From the NCBI GenBank assembly GCA_022036555.1, contig CM039130.1:22160570-22224569 (forward strand): a stretch of 64,000 bases of DNA, written 5' to 3'. Shown here piece by piece: positions 33,273 to 45,150 of the stretch; the first letter of the stretch is position 1; every line of letters starts with the position of its first letter. The notes below the pieces were generated by a model. That model worked only from the letters and a program-made list of their open reading frames with translations. It ran no database searches and was not told the origin of the DNA. A program made the translations under genes and the position numbers. This stretch comes from Microstegium vimineum. Taxonomy: Eukaryota; Streptophyta; Magnoliopsida; Poales; Poaceae.

Positions 33273-34330
33273 TGGTGTCGGTGTCTAAAATGTCGGGGTC
33301 TAGACAGCCAACGAGTAAATTTCTATGCGTGTTGGAGATCGGATGGTTACGCCCGGAGAACACAAGGTTTATACTGGTTTGGGCACGATTGCCCTACGTC
33401 CAGTTTGCTGCTAAGTCGTGTTACCGAGCGTAGGAGTGCTCATAGGGGGGACCTACAAGCTTTGGTGAGAGAGGGAAGCGGGTTCCCAGGTTTCGTGCTT
33501 ATGCGATTCGAGGTTCGTTGTGGGAGCTCGCGTGGATGCGAGTACGAGTGTGTGTGAATTAGTTCAGAGAGAGTCGAGAGAGAGAGATTGGAGGTCCATT
33601 CTCCCCCTTTATACTTAGGGAGAGATGGAGGAGTACAATAGAGAGAGAAGGAGAAAACGTGGGCCTGGCGTAGGCTGTTGATTTGGAGGACGCTCCAGGC
33701 TTCTGTTCCCCTTCTTTCCCGTGGAAGGCTTTACTTGTTAGCGTGCTCCTGGTCCTGTTCATCCTTGGTGCAACTATATCCACGCGCCTTGTACTTGGTG
33801 GTGCTCCTATTGCCATATGTGGGCATGGGCAGAGGTTGGCAGAACAGGGCTCGGTACCCCTGCGTTCCGTCATACAGGGACGAGTACGCCTCAATTCCTG
33901 TTCGGCTGTCCATCAGAGGGATGGTGAATGTCACTCGGTGGTACTGGAGCTTGTACCGCAAGGGTTCTACAGGGGCAGGCATGGCGATCCATGTCTTTAA
34001 CCCCCATCCCAAGGACGAGTTTGCACTGTGGACCTTTTGACTACGGGCTAAAATGCACCGTGGATTGGGGAAGCCTCCAAGGGCAGATGGTGTCATGGAT
34101 GATGTCATCACAGCTCGGACGCGGCGGATGGTCCTCCGAGGGACTGTTGTTGCCTTAGCTAGTTTTGGGGTAGGCTTAGCCCTGGCTCAGGTGAGGCGAA
34201 GAGGCCCCAAGGGTCGATGGCATCGCGGATGACGTCACCCAAGCTCGGACGGGGCAGAAGGCCCTCCAAGGAGGTGTCGCTGCCTTAGCCGGTTTGGCTA
34301 GGGCGATGTGTTCCCGGGAGTGATGATTTT
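33273..34330 (-). repeat. 5' LTR of E4, truncated
   Basis: Collinear with 27163-28270. It then loses about 55 bp between two GATGA words (34319-34330 against 28267-28320 of the other LTR), and after TTTTGT it no longer matches the other LTR. The right boundary is approximate. Confidence 0.7.
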
Positions 34331-35217
34331 GTACCGGGCTAGCGCCCATATAAGCCCGGTAGTCCTTGGAATTCGATTCGAATCGCGGTCTCTCCCCGTC
34401 AGTGAGAAACTTGAAAGATCTTCCTCCCACTGTAGAAACCTGGACTCTAATAAGTAACCAAAAGATGGTTATATGGTTTTGATGCCAAGCACAATATGGT
34501 TATTATTGTTTGATAACTCAGTGTATGCTCTAGAACAGGTGCTAATGGGATCCATTAATGTTACTTAATCTACTGCCAAATATTGTTTTATGATTACAAG
34601 AATACATGAGTAATTATGATGCTCTTTTATGCAAAAGTATGCTATCTCATGAGATCCACCTGATAAAGCCTTGCATAATCCTTGAAGTGTCTATAGTTAT
34701 ATATATATGTATATATATCTGTCGGGAAAGTGTAGCTGAGTACAATTGAGTACTCAGGGTTTCTTTACCATTGTTGCAGATGGTATGGTCTATTCTGGCT
34801 ATTGTCAGGCATGCCTCTATCCTGCATGTGATGATGAGTGAAGATCATGGGCAACGGTGGATTCTGATGTCTCTCCTTGTTGCTTTTGTTGGGACTGTAC
34901 TAAGCATGGCACTGTATTTGCTCTAAACAGTTTGAAATGGGTATTTGTGAAACCTGAACTTCCGCTACTTTGATTTGAACTTGGTGTTGTAATAACACTT
35001 CTTTAAACTCTGTTGTATTATTATTTCGTTTCGAACTTATCATTGTGGATGTGTGGTTACTGAATCGAGTACGATCTCGGGTTGTTACTTATATTGCGGT
35101 TTGAAATCCTTCACGATTTCAAGGACTACTGGGCTTATATGGGCTCTAGTGTGACAGTGTTATCAGAAACAGTTACCATTGCACTAGTGCTCTTATAGGT
35201 TGGGCGGTTCCGTGACA
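34331..35217 (+). other. 3' part of E1
   Basis: Resumes E1 after E4. Similar to E2 (reverse of 56707-57420), for example around CTGAGTAC..GTACTCAGGGTTT and CTCTATCCTG. It includes a short TA-rich run at 34695-34720. No gene seen. Confidence 0.55.
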
Positions 35218-35222
35218 TCTGT
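35218..35222. repeat. Target-site duplication TCTGT, right side of E1
   Basis: Matches 23291-23295. Confidence 0.85.
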
Positions 35223-36943
35223 CACCTTGAGGAGTGTGTCATCTCTGAGAAAATCGTCGATGGGCAAATTTTGTGCTTCTTTGAATTGCATTCTAGACAA
35301 ATGATTGGCAACAGAATTTTCTACTCCCTTTTTATCTTTTATTTCAAGATCAAATTCTTGGAGTAGCAAGATCCATGTTATTAAGCGTGGTTTAGCATCT
35401 TTCTTAGTAAGCAAGTACTTAAGAGCAGCATGATCTGTGTAGACAATAACTTTTGCTCCTACTAAGTAAGATCTAAACTTGTCTATAGCAAACACCACGG
35501 CCAATAGCTCTTTTTCAGTTGTTGCATAGTTTAGCTGTGGCCCTGTCAAGGTTTTGCTAGCATACGAAATAGCATGATGCTTCTTATCTTTGGTTTGGCC
35601 TAACACGGCACCAACAGCATAGTCACTAGCATCACACATTATTTCAAAGGGGAGCTTCCAATCAGGGGGTTGAATGATTGGAGCAGAGATGAGTGCTTTC
35701 TTGAGAATATAGAAAGAATTTAAGCACTCATCATTGAAGTCAAATGGTGCATCCTTAGCTAGCAGGTTTGTTAAAGGACCGGCAATTTGAGAGAAATCTC
35801 TAATAAATCGCCTATAGAAGCCTACGTGCCCAAGGAAGCTACAAATTTCCTTGACATTCGTGGGAGGTGGAAGCTATTCTATAACTTCTATCTTAGCTCT
35901 ATCCACTTCTATCCCACGTTAGGACACTCTATGTCCTAGCACTATGCCTTCGCGAACCATGAAGTGGCATTTCTCCCAGTTCAGGACTAAGCGCTTTTCT
36001 TCACATCTCTGTAAGACTCTATCCAAATTCTCGAGGCAATCATCGAAAGTCTTTCCATAGATGGAAAAGTCGTCCATGAAAACTTCCATGATTTTTTCTA
36101 TCATATCGGAGAAAATGGACATCATGCACCTCTGAAAAGAAGCAGGAGCATTGCACAAGCCGAAAACATTCGCCTATATGCATATGTTCCATAAGGGCAT
36201 GTGAACGTAGTCTTACTTTGATCATCAGGGTGGATTGGTATTTGATGATATCCCAAATAACCATCAAGGAAACAAAAGAAAGAATGCTTTGCAAGCCGTT
36301 CCAACATCTCATCGATGAATGGCAACGGGAAATGATCTTTCTTTGTGGCCTTATTAAGTTTCCAGTAATCTATACACATTCTCCAACCCATGACGGTTCA
36401 TTGAGGAATCAACTCGTTCTTGTCATTTCGAACAACCGTCGTACCTCTCTTCTTAGGCACAACTTGCACAGGGCTAACCCATTCACTATGAGGAACAGGG
36501 TAGATGATCCCTGTGTGCAAGAGTTTCAAGACTTCCTTCTTCACTACTTCCCTCATCACATTATTCAATCTACGTTGGGGCTCTCTAGACGGAAGAGCCT
36601 CAGGTTCTATGGGGATGCGATGCGTGCAAAGAGCGGGACTAATGCCCTTGAGATCTTGAAGAGAATAGCCTAAGACTGATTGATGCTTTTCTAAGATGGT
36701 GAGGTGTTTGTAGGACTCTTCAGGAGAGAGTTTGTCACTGATGATCACAGGGGCCTCATGATCGGCATTTAGAAAGGCATACTTTAAACCAGCTGGAAGG
36801 GGTTTAAGTTCTATAGAGGGCTTAGATGGGGGCTCGGATTTCTCCAGATCTATGGGTTCTTCTAGATCGTCTTCTTCCTGGATGAAATCTTCGGCTTCTT
36901 CTTTTAGATCAGGATGAGATGATTCTAGAAGAGATGCAACCAT
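35223..36943 (-). pseudogene. Reverse transcriptase and RNase H of Athila-like element Y
   Basis: Minus strand. RT: LLHTGIIYPVPHSEWVSP, VQVVPKKRG, MCIDYWKLNKATKKDHFPLP, DGYLGYHQIPIHPDDQSK, NAPASFQRCMMSIF, then the active site VFMDDFSIYG with both catalytic Asp present, and EKCHFMVREGIVLGH. RNase H: FEIMCDASDYAVGAVLGQ, AISYASKTLTGPQLNY, TTEKELLAVVFA, VIYTDH-type box VIVYTDHAALKYLL, NSVANHLSRM. Frame changes or stops lie near 36398, 36160, 35919 and 35870. Confidence 0.87.
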
Positions 36944-36951
36944 TACTTCCT

Positions 36952-37419
36952 CTATGGGTCAGATTCTGGGAGTGATTCTATCATGGTGTTTATGGAATTG
37001 ATGAGCGGAATCGATAGTTTGATGCTACTCCGAAGATGACCTTTAAGACTTCCATCAAGAGATCCATCAAGGAATCTCATGAGTGGATGTCCAATTAACA
37101 AGTCGAATTCCTCTATAAATATGAAGAAATTCAAGAGGATATTTACTTTGTTAATTAGCGTAGAAATGGTCTGTCCAATACCACAACTCTCAATCAATTG
37201 TCCTGAAGAAAGCTTCAAGAATTTATTGGTTGGAGTTAGATTTACCTTGCCTAGGAGAGCATTAGCTAATGACTTAGACATAATGCTAACTCCTACAGCA
37301 GGATCATAAAGAGAGTCAAACTTTGCTCTATTGATTTGACAAGGAATGGTTGTAGAGGAAGAAACAATTCGAATTGGCTCGAATGAAGATTCAACCTCTT
37401 CTAACCATTCATTGCTCAT
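36952..37419 (-). pseudogene. Aspartic protease of Athila-like element Y
   Basis: Minus strand. IPCQINRAKFDSLYDPAVGV (the catalytic box reads YDPAVG where DTG/DLGAS-like sequence is usual), KLSSGQLIESCGIGQT, EEFDLLIGHPLMRF. The region matches plant Athila protease in layout, but the altered active site suggests it is inactive. Confidence 0.7.
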
Positions 37420-37439
37420 GATAGAAGCTAGCTCTTTGA

Positions 37440-38222
37440 ACTGTCTCCTGAAGATAGGCGTCCTCTATGCGACTAGGAATATGAAGGTTCAGAGCTTTTC
37501 GAGCAACAGACTTCTTTTGCACAGATTGATTCAAGGCATTTCCAAAATCAGAAAACAAATCAGCCTCAATATCAAGGGGGAATTCCAAGGGATGAATTTC
37601 TTCTTCCCTTGGTGGTTCAGGTTCGATAGTAGGATCTTGAGATGTAGAAGGAAGAGTTTCGGCTATCGATGTTGTTTCTTTCTGGGGGTTGGTTTTTGTT
37701 CTTCCTTGGGTTCTTCATAATATACGTTAGTATAGGGGGTATTATCAAGAATCTTTGTGAGAAGACTCTTCCCTGGGCTAACGGGTAAACACAGGAAGGC
37801 TCCCCCGGAAGATATGTCAAGGAGTTGCGCAGAATCTCTGCTAAGACCGCCATAAAAATGTTGTAACATTGTAGGCTCGGTTATAGCGAGATCAGGGGCT
37901 GAAGCTGCTAGATCTACAAGACGAGCCCATGCATCACCCAGAGACTCTTTCTCTTTTTGTGAGAAGTTGATGACCTCTTTTCGAAGATGAATGACGCAAG
38001 GGATAGGGAAGAATGCCAAACCGAATTTAGGCATCAATTTTTCCCAGTCTCCTTTCGTGTCATCTACGTGGCGAGCGTACCATCGTTTGGCTATTCCCGT
38101 TAAAGAAAACAGAAATAGCTTCCACTTAAGGGTACCTGGCCTCATCCCTTGGATGTGGACACATGAACAGAGTTGTTCAAAGTCACGTATATGAGTATTC
38201 CAGGTATCGTATTTTCCACAGG
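37440..38222 (-). pseudogene. Gag of Athila-like element Y
   Basis: Minus strand. YDTWNTHIRDFEQLC, then LKWKLFLFSLTGIAKRWYA, VHLRKEVINFSQKEKES, LGDAWARLVDLAASAPD, LQHFYGGLSRDSAQLLD: a Retrotrans_gag capsid domain. The sequence before 38222 runs directly into LTR-like sequence, so the Gag N-terminus and primer site seem to be lost. Downstream of PTPRKKQHR the frame is broken. Confidence 0.75.
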
Positions 38223-38507
38223 GAATGAGAAGTGAGTTAACTAAGAATATGGATATGTCCTATGATGGATCAAGGGAGACTATGATAACTGGGTTGAGAG
38301 ATTCGATATAGCAAAGATATCTAACAAGGTATAGCTAGTTATACTGTCTTTATCAACCCTTCTCTTGCAGGAGGCGACGGGATAGATCAGAAAGAGGACA
38401 AAACTCTAACCAGACCGCGCCGTCAAGTTGTATTGAAGCCCTACCTTTTAAGAACTTATATGACACGCGTGGTGGAATACAGAGACTAGATAGAGCTGTC
38501 ACCTTTT
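38223..38507 (-). repeat. Distal part of the Y 5' LTR
   Basis: Minus strand continuation of 49961-48833 across the Tat copy 3 insertion. It aligns with the corresponding part of the X LTR (61785 onward: GGTGACAG..CTATCTAG.. CCACCACG.. AAGTTCTTAAA). The inner boundary is uncertain. Confidence 0.55.
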
Positions 38508-38512
38508 ACTAG
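38508..38512. repeat. Target-site duplication ACTAG, left of Tat copy 3
   Basis: Perfect match to 48828-48832. Confidence 0.95.
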
Positions 38513-39705
38513 TGTTGACACAAAAAGCGTCAGGATTTGCGAACACCTCGGGCTATTACCCAAAGCTCGGTATTCCGGAGGCGTGCCAGTCGATTTGACC
38601 AATCAATCGACAAGGATGATAACTAGAACAAAACTGAACGAGGCGACAGCGATGCGCCCGGACGTCAAGGCTCAGATTGATCAAGGATAACTAGAGCAGA
38701 GCTGAACGAGGCAACAGCGATGCGCCTGGATGCCAAAGCTCAGAGGTACTCCCACGCGGAACTCGCAAGGATTTGACAGAGATCAAGGTGATGCAACCCA
38801 TCGAAGCTTGAAATAACTCATTGATAACTACAGCTAATGCAGTAAAAGGTAAATTGCGATAAAAAGTAGAATAAGATAAAATTGGTTTGTTTTTGATTGG
38901 ATTGATATTCTTTTCCGTGGCCCTCGGGCACATATTTATACTCCCGCATGGAGAGTTGTACAAAGACACGACACGTATCCTTCCTAAAACAAACTCCTAA
39001 TTTTAAGAAAACTGACTCACGCAGGAGTCGGATCTAAAACAATAATATTTATTTCCCTAAACAAACACGCCTATTTTAAAGGAAAATAAACGACTCACGC
39101 AAGAGTCGGACTCAAAATACTATAATAATACTGGTACAAAACACCAGTTTCCTTATACTTCTCTTCGATGAAAACTTTCCATCGGCAGATCCCTCCAATC
39201 CGCAACTTCCTTCTCTGGCCACCTGTAGTCTTCTGCTGATATCACACGCTAAGTCACCTTATCCGCACCTCATGTCTATTGGCATCGGTAATATTTCCCG
39301 ATCAGCAATCTCGTACCGATAACTGTCTTCACCAACCTATCGGCAACCACTTCACGGGCACTCGGCATCAGCTTCTCATCGGCAGCGTCATGTTCATCGG
39401 TAATCGGTAATGCCTCCTCATCGACAATCAGTAATGTCCCCCTATCGGCAGTCGGCAATACCTCTTTGTCAATAATCGGCAATGTCTCTGTCGGCATCAG
39501 CAACTTCATAGCTCAAGCTATCCGACTTCACCAATCAACCTTTGTTGACAAGGACCATCCAGCTTCCATCGGCAGCACACTTAGCCTTCTCGCAGTATAT
39601 TCCCATCGGCAATATTGGCTCAAGATTTCCCGATGCCGATGGAGAACAGCTGCTGACCAGTCAAGCCTTAGCCCATTTGACACATGTTGAAAAACGGTGT
39701 CAACA
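38513..39705 (-). repeat. 3' LTR of Tat copy 3 (1193 bp)
   Basis: TGTTGACAC..GGTGTCAACA; minus-strand TATAAATA at 38933-38940. The U3 at 39280-39640 has many ATCGGCA/ATCGGTA words. It is the same length as the right LTR, with few visible differences. Confidence 0.93.
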
Positions 39706-39720
39706 CATGCCCCCCAGTTT
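39706..39720 (-). other. Polypurine tract of Tat copy 3
   Basis: On the minus strand ACTGGGGGGCATG stands directly before the 3' LTR. Confidence 0.75.
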
Positions 39721-39951
39721 TGGAATGTATAATATTTTACGTGCCGAAATTCTCTCCACTGTAGCCGTTACCTCCGAGATAGATGCACAGTTTCCTCGAT
39801 CTCCGCGTGTGGAACTGCAATTTAAAAATAAAATCCCTCGATTGTAGCACAAACAGTTGCAGACCACCTCGATCACCGCGCGTATCTACTGCAGGCCTCT
39901 CCACATTCCTACGCAGTGTGGATCGCAACCCCAAAATACCCCTGGTAAGCT

Positions 39952-39959
39952 TATAAAAG
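39952..39959 (+). promoter_or_regulatory. TATA box of the PMD gene, copy 3
   Basis: TATAAAAG, 155 bp before the ATG at 40107; same spacing class as in copy 2. Confidence 0.65.
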
Positions 39960-40106
39960 TTACTGGGATCCACATTACTTTTCACCCGAGTCCATTTTCA
40001 CTTTCCTGCCTTCGTCTTGAACCTCCAGACGTTCTGAAGAACACGAGCTCGAGCAACAGTACTCTTCCACAATCCAAGGACGAACTGCAAGCACCCTTCC
40101 ATTCCA

Positions 40107-43100
40107 ATGGTGATCCAAGTCGACATTCCAAAGGTAAGGCTCATTCTCCACTCAATCCAACCTCCTTCTGGTCCTTTTCCGCATGAAACTAGATTTATCC
40201 CCGTTTCTTTTTCTGATTTTTCCCCCTTCTTTCCTTCGAACCCTAGGAACTGTATGACAAGGTAGTGATTCCACTCGCCGGTTCCACCTTCAGTTGTTTA
40301 GGCCCCATGGGGAATCCGGATCATAGTTATATAATCAACGCAGAAACCAACCGAATCCCTTTCAGATCTGAATGTTTCGGTCTAGGATTGTGGAAGGACG
40401 CTTTCCGATAATGGCCGAAGCCTACTAAGGGGTGGAAAAACTGGTACCTTAGGGTTACTAGGGCGCAGCAAGTTTACTAGCAAGAGCGCAATTTGGACCA
40501 ATGCGTCCGGCTTTCCATTGCCGATATAGAGAGAAATGAGAACATGCTGATAGCTGCCTCCTACTTCTGGTCAGACACCATGAACGCCTTCCTGTTCCGA
40601 CATGGACCAGCCACCCCAACGCTTGCCGATGTCCATATGCTGACCGGTCTGGATGTGTCTTCTGCCAATACCTTCATCTTGTTTAATAGGAAAGCCGAGT
40701 ACAAAGTGAACACTCAGAACATCGGCGGCTGGACAGGCTACATTCATGAGTACCAGAAAACAGGATCGGTAAACCAGAGGGAGCATGCCACCTTCCTGAA
40801 CATGTGGCTGGACAAGTTCATTTTCTGTGGTAGGGCAGTTGGACCCACTACCATGTATCTTCCAGCAGCTGAGCTGCTTGCTGATGGGACAAGACTTCCC
40901 CTGGGCAGGTATCTTCTAGGATCAATATATCATCTTCTCCATCAAGTATCCCAGAAGTTACTGCTAGGTGAACACATCGGCAACCTTGGAGGCCCCTGGT
41001 GGTTTATCAATATGTGGCTGAACGCACAGATGCAGAAAGCGCTTCAGTTTGACTTGTTCGCTCAATGTTTCCCGAGAGACATATCAGAAGACCATCAGTG
41101 TGCGGATGATGAATTGGCAACTCGCCCTCCTCCACTCAACTTTGGAGAGGCCATTATAGTGCTGCCAGGGACCGATGCCGATGCGGAGCAATTCGGTCTA
41201 TTCTTTCAGAAGTTTTACAATGGAATTCCTGCCACAGAACGGCTCTGGTGGCCATATGCCGATGAAGACAACCAGTTCCCACTATTATTTAACCTTACCG
41301 ATGGGAATGTGCCTGAGAACCAGATAATTATGAAGGCCAGCATCACTCCCCTCCATCATTTGAGTTCTACTACCCATCGGTAGCGGCAAGACAACTGGCG
41401 TTCGGTCAACTACCGATCAAGCTTTGTTACTCCAAGGTAGTGAAGCCCAGACAGACATTCTCCAGTGCTCTAGACTGGAACAAGGTTGTCAACCTTCCTC
41501 CTCATGCCGATGTGTCAGACCTTGATCTATCCTCCTGGTCACCAACCTCCTTTATTACAAATGAGTACAAGTCTTGGTGGCAAGAATGGAGGTGTCAAGT
41601 GTTTGCCAAGTCGTCGCACTACTATCGGCACATGATTGATGCCGATCACATCGTCCCCGATGACGCAGTAAGTCTTTTATTCTGATGCATTCCTTATTAC
41701 TTTACTTCTGTCATCGGCATCTGATCCCTTTACACTTAGCAGGTTGACGATCCGATTCCCCCGGCGAGCAGGAGTGGCAAGCCCTTCAAACTCCGAATGA
41801 TGAGTCCCGTATCACTCATCGGTAACAAGGCCCCCACGTTAGCTGCCTTCACTCCTCAACAGGTACCTACATTGACACCTGCAAAAGCCAAGGCTACATC
41901 AGCCGCTGCTGCTGCCCTGACGCGGGTGTTTGCAGTAAACTCATCTTCACTCATACCGATCATATACTGTCTAGTCGGCAACATTCACTTTGTATAACTT
42001 GCATTGAACATTTTCAGGCTATGAGGTCATCGGCAGCTGCTCCCAGCAAACAAGTACCTTCAAACCCAGCTGCCGATGCCCCCCAGTCCTCGTCAAAACG
42101 GGCTGGATCTCCTGCTGCTGCGCCAAGAAGGAAAAGACGCTTGAGGCTGGCCAGTCCATCCTCACCATCGGCTTCAACTGCGCCGCCAACTACCACTGCG
42201 CCATCGGCAGGACTGTCAGCAGCCCCAACTCCCGATCACCCGATGGATGACATCTCCGATCAGGAGATCACTATACCCGCTACAATAGAGGCGGCATCGC
42301 CATCGGCACTACCAGCCAATGTCCCTGATGAGGCGACTCCACCCACTGCAGCTGAGGCAACATCGGCATCGACACCGTCTGCCAAAGTTGCTGATAAGAT
42401 GGCTCCGCCCGTTGTAGCGGCAAAGGCAACATCGACATCGGCACCATCAACCGAAGCTCCTGATGAAAGAGCGGCATCACTGCCACAACCAGGTATCACA
42501 CCGGAAGCAACGCCAGCGACAATACTACCATCACCAACAGCGTCGACTGCTCCCCTGGCAGAAGCTCAGTCATCGGCAACTGCTGCCGATGTCCAAGACG
42601 AGGCTGGGCCATCTAGTATGCCAAGTCCTGGGCAAGAAATCCGCTTGAAGATGGTAAGTCGGTCATCTAAAAGCGCATAGTAGTGTTATGATCGGCACTC
42701 TTTAACTTTTTTCATTTTCAGGCTCAAGATTCTCCAGACAGTCTCTTCTCCTTTAATCTTAACCCTCAGGATGAAGATGAACGCCAAGGCTGCATTCAAG
42801 CGGACAACCTATTTTCCTTTGCAGTCGACATCCCCGACGACGATGATGATGAGGAGAGCTCTGTCCCAGCCCTATCGACAGAGATCAAGTCCAAGCTTGA
42901 AGAACTGCTCTCCTTATTGCTACAAGATACGTCCCAGCTTGTTCAGGACTCATCGGCAGCAAGGATTACCTTCAAGGATATCCAAGGCCATCTCCCCACC
43001 GATATGGCAGAAATCCTTCTCCAAGCAACCTTCCTTGACATCAAGCAAGTCCAGTACCAGCGGCTTTCCCGTCGCATTGCCGATAGGGCCGCCCAATCCA

Positions 43101-43468
43101 AGAGCGAGGAAGAGAAGCTTAAGTTCAAAAATATTGCCGATGAGAAGCACAAGGGCATCGGCCAGGCAGAAGTCTCCATCAACGGCCTCGATCAAGAGAT
43201 CACTCAGCTATCGGCCAAAAAAGAAGAGTTATTAGCTGAGTTACAAAGGGTCGGGGAGGCTTTGACCACTGCCAACCAGCAGAAAACCCAATTGTCCGAC
43301 ACCATCAGGGTTCTGCGGCAAGAACGAGACCAAAGTGCCCGACAAGCCATCCTGTGGAAAAAGAAGATCAAGTCGGTCGAGGGCTCCGCTGATGCCGATG
43401 CCAAAGAGATGGATGAGATAGAACAAATTCGCCTGCATGTGATATCAACCATCCATTCTTTGTTGTAA
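40107..43468 (+). pseudogene. PMD (plant mobile domain) protein gene, copy 3
   Basis: Exons 40107-40133, 40247-41667, 41743-41934, 42018-42653, 42722-43468, with the same splice sites as copy 2. Exons 3, 4 and 5 are fully open and in phase (192, 636 and 747 bp). Exon 4 is 15 bp longer than in copy 2, through Pro/Ser/Ala linker variation. Exon 2 carries TAA at 40409 and TAG at 40478 (TGG in copy 2), and a net 37-bp deletion near 41345 that shifts the frame before the SPTSFITNEY block. The PMD core between 40481 and 41340 is open (TLADVHMLTGLD, PWWFINMWLN, FGEAIIVLPGTD). The basic stretch (RKRRLRLASPS) and the coiled coil are kept. Confidence 0.86.
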
Positions 43469-44203
43469 TCTATTTGTAGTATCGGCAAATGTAACTCTGA
43501 CACTTTGATTTTGGTTTCTGTAATATAATGTTCATACATTGTTGCCGATGTATTATAACTTTCCTTTCATCGGCATTCAAACGAGCACGCCATGCTTCAA
43601 CTCCTTCGAGAGTTTCTGGAATGTACGCACCGCTGGGAGCAGACTGTTTTATCCGATAAGGACCTGATTAGGAAACTATTTTCCAAGCCTAGAACTTAGT
43701 CCCGATCGGTAACATCAACTTCCATACCAGAGTACCACCGGCAAACCCTTTCACCTAGCTATCGGCAACCATTACCGACACCATGACTTTTTGAATCGGC
43801 TAAAAATCCTCTGAGTAATCCCAACTTTTTAACCGACCCCGGTATTTAACCCGATTGTAACAATAACCGGCAAAGAGGCTTCAGGCTTCCATCGGACCAA
43901 AATTAGGACAATGCCGATAGACCCACCAAAGAAGTTTCGAGTAATTCCCAGAACGCACGCACCCTACACTTAGTCATCGTACGCAAGCATGGCAGAGTCA
44001 TTCTTACAACCATCTTCCTCTGGCAGTTAACGAATTCATCGGTAGTACGGTGTTTCATACACAAACCATCGGCAATATATTGCCGTCTACCGATGGACCT
44101 TCATCCTTGCGCTTTGGCCTCTACTGCTTTTCCCTTGAAGGAATTTCAGTGCCATATAAGTCATTACGGCGCTCTCGCTGAATTCTCCTTTTCTAGGTGT
44201 TCA
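43469..44203 (-). pseudogene. Pol remnants of Tat copy 3
   Basis: Scattered pieces, minus strand: integrase C-terminus (about 43590-43760, similar to 14090-14260), a scrap of the second RNase H/linker (about 43760-43850, similar to 15285-15340), and protease-region scraps (about 44085-44200, similar to 17840-17960). About 3.7 kb of pol is missing between them. Several ATCGGCA words persist. Confidence 0.65.
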
Positions 44204-45150
44204 TTAGACCCTTAGGACACCACTGAGGGAGCTTGGTTTTCCAGACGGGTTGGTGCCGTCTCTCATCATTTGCATCGGCCCCTTTCCCGATGTTTGAATC
44301 TCTAGAGAACACTTCTTCATCAGGTGTTCTTGCCTTGGTCTGCTCCTCGTTCTCCTCTTGATCAACCTGTCCGCCAGGCCTGCCATGGGCACTAAGCTTG
44401 CCCCCAGCCGGTCATATACCGACCTCTTCTCTCTGAGCGGCTTGGCGTACCTGGATGCCCGATCATCAAAATAAGGTCTCTTACCTGACTGATTGGCAGT
44501 GTAATACCCGTTGCATTCAGGACAGTTATCGGCAGTGGGTAGCTTGATGCCTTCTTCCCAATAGTGAACGAAGAAGGGACACCCCAATGATTTTTCCGAC
44601 GAAGCCACTCCCGATGTTCTTCTTCCTGCCGATATCGCTCATCTCGTGATTGTCGATAGTTCCACCTTGGTAGCTTGTGCGTGATTACCATACCAGGAGC
44701 CCTTCTGACACAGCCACCTTGATCGGCAATTCTCTTGCCTTTCCTGTCATCGGCAAACTTTTCGACGTCGCGCTCAGCCACTTGATGATCAGGATCTACC
44801 GATGCACTCTTTCTAGTAGCATCTGATGTCAGCACCTTAGTCTTTCCACTGGTTTCCACCATATTATTTGGAAACGGATGTTGATCGATTTCCATCGGTT
44901 TTTGGACTTCAGGATTTTCAAATCGGATCCGTCCAGAGTCAATTTCTGACTGCAACTGCTGCCTGAACACTTTGCAGTCGTTGGTACTATGAGAAGTCGC
45001 ATTATGCCACTTGCAGTACCTGGTCTCCTTGAGCTCCTCGGCCGATGGAATTACTTGATTAAGGGCTAGCTTAATTCGCCCTTCCTGAAGCAATAAGTCA
45101 AATATCCCATCGGCCTTCGTGACATCGAAGGTGAACTTTCCAGTCCTTTT
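44204..45150 (-). pseudogene. Gag C-terminal part with zinc-knuckle-like motif, Tat copy 3
   Basis: Minus strand. LLQEGRIKLALNQVIPSAEE, CKWHNATSHSTNDCKVF, MEIDQHPFPNNM, then an Arg/Glu-rich tail (RQSRDERYRQEEEHREW) and NCPECNGYYTANQ. Frame break near 44600; a stop separates it from the upstream Gag part at about 45151. Confidence 0.75.

Larger units (their letters stand above)
27163..34330 (-). mobile_element. E4: second Tat-lineage Ty3/gypsy element, internally deleted
   Basis: Minus strand: 5' LTR about 34330-33273, gag remnant 33110-32683, protease 32462-31870, integrase 31869-31051, untranslated/antisense region 31050-28373, 3' LTR 28372-27163. RT and RNase H are missing. The element lies inside E1. 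No clear 5-bp duplication flanks it, and its left flank carries an inverted copy of E1 sequence. Confidence 0.78.
23296..35217 (+). mobile_element. E1: long-LTR-like unit (probable solo LTR), interrupted by element E4
   Basis: Starts TTTAACACCCTAGG and ends GGTTCCGTGACA, between perfect TCTGT repeats. Its relative E2 (reverse strand, 56707-61264) starts TGTGACACCCTATG and ends GGTTCTGCTACA. E1 without the inserted block (about 27020-34330) is about 4.6 kb, like E2 (4558 bp). Neither shows internal LTR repetition, a primer site or pol. TG..CA-like ends plus 5-bp duplications fit a solo LTR of a long-LTR Gypsy family (Del/Tekay-like is my guess) or a small non-autonomous element. Contents in order: AT-rich start, GC-rich stretch 23967-24900, a long AT-rich, T-rich stretch 24900-26050, a small conserved exon-like ORF near 26270, and a 3' part at 34331-35217. 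Confidence 0.75.

Noticed and set aside
23296..35217. E1 as a CACTA-type DNA transposon
   Set aside because: No CACTA ends; a 5-bp duplication and TG..CA-like ends in the sister unit E2 fit an LTR origin.
38223..38507. Reading this stretch as Gag leader with primer site
   Set aside because: A sequence resembling a primer site (TTGACGGCGCGGTCTGG, minus strand, near 38420) was considered, but the alignment with the X LTR on both sides of it fits an LTR better. I leave it unresolved.
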